Source: an uncultured Eubacteriales bacterium (GTDB lineage: Bacteria > Bacillota_A > Clostridia > Peptostreptococcales > Anaerovoracaceae). From it: a stretch of DNA of 8,859 bases. Shown here in pieces: positions 6,830-8,859 of the stretch. Positions within the stretch are counted from its first letter, which is position 1. The number at the start of each line of letters is the position of its first letter. The stretch spans positions 1-8,859 of the forward strand of contig CACYHM010000121.1 in the NCBI GenBank assembly GCA_902774195.1. Direction: 5' to 3'. The notes under the pieces were generated by a model. The model was not told where the DNA came from. It saw only the letters and a program-made list of their open reading frames with translations, and did no database searches. A program made the translations under genes and the position numbers.

Positions 6830-8170
6830 CTATGCTATTCTATAGTAGAAATTGATTGCTATTACTTTACCGCACTTAGACAAGTGGCGTTTATACTTTC
6901 GATCTGGACGGACCGGGACTATATATTTAGCAATCAATGATTCAACATTTGGCGGATGCATTTTTTCAGAAAGTAATTTCCTGCAGATATGGACAGCTGC
7001 TGTGAAATTCACCTTGTAGGCATGCTTGCATTTTGGCTTCTGAATGATTATCTGGGCAGTGATCCATTCAGTGAAGTTATATATGATCAGCGATGCAAAC
7101 ACTTCCTGGAAAATGCATTCTGCTTTTTTTGAGTGATAATGTAGCATCCCAACAGTATATTTCAGACTCCTGAAAGAAGTCTCTATACCCCAGCGCATCG
7201 TGTAGAGCTTTTTCAATTTATCTGAAGGGTACTGTTCTACAGGTAGATTCGTGACGAGTGTCTCCAACAACTCATCATTTATTCTGACTCGGACAACTCT
7301 GTAATTCAGATTGTAGAATACGGGCTTTGTTCCGTAAGTTCCCTTCAGTAGCGGAAGATAATCGAAGTTCGTATTTTGAGGAATGTATCTGTAGTGATTC
7401 TTATCTTTGCAGAGTTCCTTGACTTCTTTCGTAAGACTGCGGGTGAAGTTCATCGATATCTCAAGATCAAATTCATCATTGTTGGGAATATCCAAACCAC
7501 CTACTATGCCATGCCTCCCGTCCCTTACTCGAACAAGGTAAAACCATCCTCGTTCCTGGAGATGAGCCAAAGCGTTATATGATTCATAACCTCGGTCAGC
7601 TATGACAAGGGCGTTTTCGATTTGTGAATCTTCCGCCATTTGAATTAATGCTTTATGTTCATTCCATTTCTTCCGCTTCTGTATGACTGCATCAAGATAA
7701 ATCCGTTGATTTAAATCATACAATGCATTCAGGTGAACCAGATTGTATGCCCTATTACCGTTTGCTCCCGGTATGAAGGCATCTACATCATCAGGGTTGG
7801 CTGGTAGTTGAATGTCTGAACCATCAACAGCAAGAATACGCAAGTCACTTTCCCCTCCGGGGCTCGACATTTTTTCCATTTGTCTGTTAAATCCCAAAAG
7901 CAGGGCCCTAAAAGCTTCCGCTTTCAATTTTTCTCTCATCTGAACAACCGCCGATGGTGAAACGCTGCGACCATCGTTGAAGAAATAATCTATAACTTCG
8001 CTTGTTAAAGAGCCTCCGTGCATGTTCAGGATGAAAGAGATCAAAGTGCTGAAGGCCAGCTTTCGGTTCCGGGTGAAATCCCTCCCAGGATTCTGACAGT
8101 AGAGTTCCGGGTGTTTTGCGAGATCCTGGATTTGATCAAGCAGAGATTGCTTTACACATGCCGCATTCAT
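6830..8170 (-). CDS. IS4-family DDE transposase
   Basis: A 446-residue transposase that cuts and joins the IS ends. The start chosen is the ATG at 8170 because AAGGAGGT lies six bases upstream on the minus strand. A further in-frame ATG at 8284 has no such site and would add a tail encoded by the hairpin region. Catalytic positions are D116 (ILAVDGSDIQLP), D192 (VIADRGYES) and E330 within the IS4 signature Y-(2)-R-(3)-E-(6)-K (Y323, R326, E330, K337 in YTMRWGIETSFRSLK). The N-terminal 110 residues look like the usual IS4 DNA-binding part (FSTLISFILNM, then SVSPSAVVQMREKLK). A beta-rich insertion lies between the second and third acidic residues. No internal stop or frameshift was seen, so the gene appears intact. 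The assignment to the IS4 family is firm. The subgroup is not determined. Confidence 0.93.
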   Translation of the reverse strand: MNAACVKQSLLDQIQDLAKHPELYCQNPGRDFTRNRKLAFSTLISFILNMHGGSLTSEVIDYFFNDGRSVSPSAVVQMREKLKAEAFRALLLGFNRQMEKMSSPGGESDLRILAVDGSDIQLPANPDDVDAFIPGANGNRAYNLVHLNALYDLNQRIYLDAVIQKRKKWNEHKALIQMAEDSQIENALVIADRGYESYNALAHLQERGWFYLVRVRDGRHGIVGGLDIPNNDEFDLEISMNFTRSLTKEVKELCKDKNHYRYIPQNTNFDYLPLLKGTYGTKPVFYNLNYRVVRVRINDELLETLVTNLPVEQYPSDKLKKLYTMRWGIETSFRSLKYTVGMLHYHSKKAECIFQEVFASLIIYNFTEWITAQIIIQKPKCKHAYKVNFTAAVHICRKLLSEKMHPPNVESLIAKYIVPVRPDRKYKRHLSKCGKVIAINFYYRIA

Positions 8171-8218
8171 CTTAATACCTCCTTTCGCATTGAGCGTGTG
8201 TCTTACCTCTGCTAAATT

Positions 8219-8261
8219 GGCCGCTTTTATTGGCTTTAATATATGGCCAATAGAAGCGGCC
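8219..8261 (-). promoter_or_regulatory. 16-bp hairpin with a possible promoter in the transposase leader
   Basis: GGCCGCTTTTATTGGC (8219-8234) pairs with GCCAATAGAAGCGGCC (8246-8261) with only one wobble and an 11-base A/T loop. On the minus strand the loop carries TATATT (8243-8238), with TTGTGC (8267-8262) 18 bases upstream, a weak promoter candidate. GGCCG (8258-8262) can instead pair with CGGCC (8270-8274), giving a competing structure. A perfect TTGACA (8284-8279, minus) has no matching -10. Confidence 0.5.
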
Positions 8262-8300
8262 GCACAAAACGGCCGTAGTGTCAAGTGTTTTTCAGATAAT

Positions 8301-8352
8301 TCGCGCGCCCGGAGAGGGCGGGTTCCAAGGGGGCGGGCTTAAAGGCGCGCGA
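8301..8352 (+). other. GC-rich stem and canonical G-quadruplex motif inside the IS
   Basis: TCGCGCGCC (8301-8309) is the exact reverse complement of GGCGCGCGA (8344-8352). Between them lie four G-runs: GGG (8316-8318), GGG (8320-8322), GGGGG (8329-8333) and GGG (8335-8337), with loops of 1, 6 and 1 bases. This fits the G3+N1-7 quadruplex rule on the + strand, the template strand for the transposase. The stretch is much more GC-rich than the rest of the IS. Confidence 0.6.
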
Positions 8353-8363
8353 GCATTGAGAAG

Positions 8364-8401
8364 AAAAAAATACCCTCTCACCATTTCTGATAAGAGAGTA
8401 T
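8364..8401 (-). terminator. Inward-facing terminator at the right IS end
   Basis: On the minus strand ATACTCTCTTA (8401-8391) pairs with TGAGAGGGTAT (8380-8370) over 11 positions including two G-T wobbles. It is followed by seven T (8370-8364). It would stop leftward transcripts entering the transposase from outside, mirroring the terminator at the left end. Confidence 0.8.
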
Positions 8402-8412
8402 CTCTTAGTCGC

Positions 8413-8430
8413 TTAACTTAATGACATTGC
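8413..8430 (-). repeat. Right terminal inverted repeat of the IS
   Basis: This is an exact inverted copy of 6605-6622 (TTAACTTAATGACATTGC on the + strand). Confidence 0.85.
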
Positions 8431-8450
8431 CCCGCACAGGGGCTTTTATT
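8429..8450 (+). terminator. Short GC hairpin with T-run at the IS right edge
   Basis: GCCCC (8429-8433) and GGGGC (8439-8443) enclose a 5-base loop and are followed by TTTTATT. It shares two bases with the IS terminal repeat. It may be a host terminator interrupted by the insertion or a small terminator for rightward transcripts. Confidence 0.4.
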
Positions 8451-8471
8451 ATGCCCGCACACGTGCGCCGT

Positions 8472-8576
8472 TTATTTGACCCGTGCCGGATCAAAGCGCG
8501 GCGGCGTGAAATATCCCCGCTTTCTGCCCTTTTCCTCTTCATACAGGCTGAATATCGCCTCTGAAACGGTATAATG
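8472..8576 (-). pseudogene. Possible C-terminal gene remnant (unknown product)
   Basis: The minus strand has a 34-codon open stretch ending in TAA at 8474-8472. It has no ATG, GTG or TTG start, and its upstream end is a TGA inside the first TGTCACAC repeat. Its translation is hydrophilic and protein-like (LYEEEKGRKRG then YFTPPRFDPARVK). It could be the tail of a gene lost to rearrangement. I do not recognise it. The opposite strand carries an alternative 37-codon frame (8451-8564) that looks less natural. Confidence 0.2.
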
Positions 8577-8758
8577 TCACACTTGTCACACTAATGTCAC
8601 AGTAAAATCAATGGTAGTGTGACACACTCAACCCGTTGAAATATAAAGGCTTAAAGGCTCAATGTCACAGTTGTCACACTTTTTTTATTTATAATAATAA
8701 GTAATAATAATATATATATATATATAAAGAATTCAAAATAAGTGTGACAAGTGTGACA
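8575..8758. repeat. Iteron-like array of eight TGTCACA(C/G) octamers around an A/T-rich core
   Basis: Forward copies lie at 8575-8582, 8584-8591, 8595-8602, 8663-8670 and 8672-8679. Inverted copies (GTGTGACA) lie at 8617-8624, 8742-8749 and 8751-8758. Paired copies start 9 bases apart. The arms 8663-8681 and 8740-8758 match as an inverted repeat at 18 of 19 positions. The 58 bases between them contain only three G or C and include a (TA)n run. This has the layout of an iteron or initiator-binding region with an unwinding element, or a large operator. No initiator gene is visible. An 8-base tandem repeat AAAGGCT(T/C) at 8645-8660 precedes the core. Confidence 0.7.
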
Positions 8759-8859
8759 CACCCCCTTTTTCGACCCCTTCAAGCGGCTTCTGTTGACAGA
8801 TTGTTGACAAATCAACATCAGCGCTGACGGTTTCGAGCAAAAGAAAGAAGCCCCGAAAC
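8733..8859 (-). CDS. Possible 3' end of an unknown gene entering from the right edge
   Basis: A minus-strand frame is open from the window edge for 41 codons to TGA at 8735-8733. Its last codons run through the inverted octamers and read GGVSHLSHLF. A second minus frame is also open across this stretch and through the A/T core, so the frame is uncertain. Some mobile-element replication genes end in similar repeat-coded tails as far as I recall, but no domain is visible here to name it. The stretch could equally be noncoding. Confidence 0.22.
   Translation of the reverse strand, partial: FRGFFLLLETVSADVDLSTICQQKPLEGVEKGGVSHLSHLF
8791..8817. repeat. Paired TGTTGACA with a small dyad
   Basis: TGTTGACA occurs at 8791-8798 and 8802-8809, 11 bases apart. 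The second copy forms the dyad TGTTGA-CAAA-TCAACA (8802-8817). Each contains TTGACA but no -10 lies at the right distance. These may be further protein-binding sites of the repeat region. Confidence 0.4.

Larger units (their letters stand above)
6605..8430 (-). mobile_element. IS4-family insertion sequence, about 1.83 kb
   Basis: The ends are defined by the 18-base perfect inverted repeat GCAATGTCATTAAGTTAA at 6605-6622 and its reverse complement at 8413-8430. Inside lies one intact transposase gene on the minus strand, converging on the host operon. Each end carries an intrinsic terminator pointing inward. The transposase region is visibly more AT-rich than the host genes. No target duplication is visible: the left flank ends GCCGGAGC and the right flank begins CCCGCACA. 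The boundaries may be off by a few bases, or one flank may have been rearranged after insertion. Confidence 0.85.

Noticed and set aside
6722..6940. A 72-codon plus-strand frame at the left part of the IS
   Set aside because: It runs through the hairpin region and the opposite strand of the transposase C-terminus, with no ribosome site or family likeness.
8451..8564. A 37-codon plus-strand frame after the IS
   Set aside because: It has no good ribosome site, is Arg-rich, and lies opposite a more protein-like minus frame.
6609..8602. Shared AATGTCA between the IS end repeats and the octamer array as a common recognition site
   Set aside because: Only seven bases are shared, the flanking bases differ, and the spacing and layout are unrelated.
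8431..8859. CRISPR array or tRNA attachment site near the right edge
   Set aside because: The repeats are 8 bases long, occur in both orientations and lack regular spacers. No tRNA cloverleaf was found.

Overview
The window looks like a piece of a moderately GC-rich Firmicutes chromosome, probably class Clostridia. The reasons are the gene order ispD/F - proS - cysS - mrnC, frequent AGA/AGG and ATA codons, strong GGAGG-type ribosome sites, and homology of every recognisable host protein to Clostridia-like families. No genus is claimed.

Positions 1-6576 carry housekeeping genes, all on the + strand. First comes the 3' part of a fused ispDF gene (isoprenoid precursor synthesis). Next is proS, whose anticodon-binding domain is interrupted by an apparent internal deletion plus frameshift, followed by a clear intrinsic terminator. 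Then come a two-gene chromate-transporter-family (CHR) pair with its own extended -10 promoter, an unusual nested hairpin, and a tight cysS-thyA-mrnC group (cysteinyl-tRNA synthetase, thymidylate synthase, Mini-RNase III). The theme is tRNA charging, isoprenoid and dTMP supply and rRNA maturation, as in the conserved Clostridia cluster. Here thyA (folate type) sits where Clostridia often carry thyX, and gltX is not seen between proS and cysS.

Positions about 6605-8430 are an IS4-type insertion sequence, more AT-rich in its coding part and opposite in direction to the host genes. It has an 18-bp perfect terminal inverted repeat, a DDE transposase with an intact Y-R-E-K signature, and an intrinsic terminator just inside each end pointing inward. 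It also has G-rich potential quadruplex motifs on both sides of the transposase and a 16-bp hairpin in the transposase leader. No target-site duplication is visible.

Positions 8431-8859 hold no confidently recognised gene. They contain eight copies of the octamer TGTCACA(C/G). Four of these form a near-perfect 19-bp inverted repeat around a 58-bp, almost pure A/T core. This resembles an iteron-type replication origin or operator array of a mobile element. Short open frames on the minus strand on either side may be gene ends or remnants. The expected downstream chromosomal gene (rlmB in many relatives) is not seen, so the IS and the repeat region mark a break in the conserved order.
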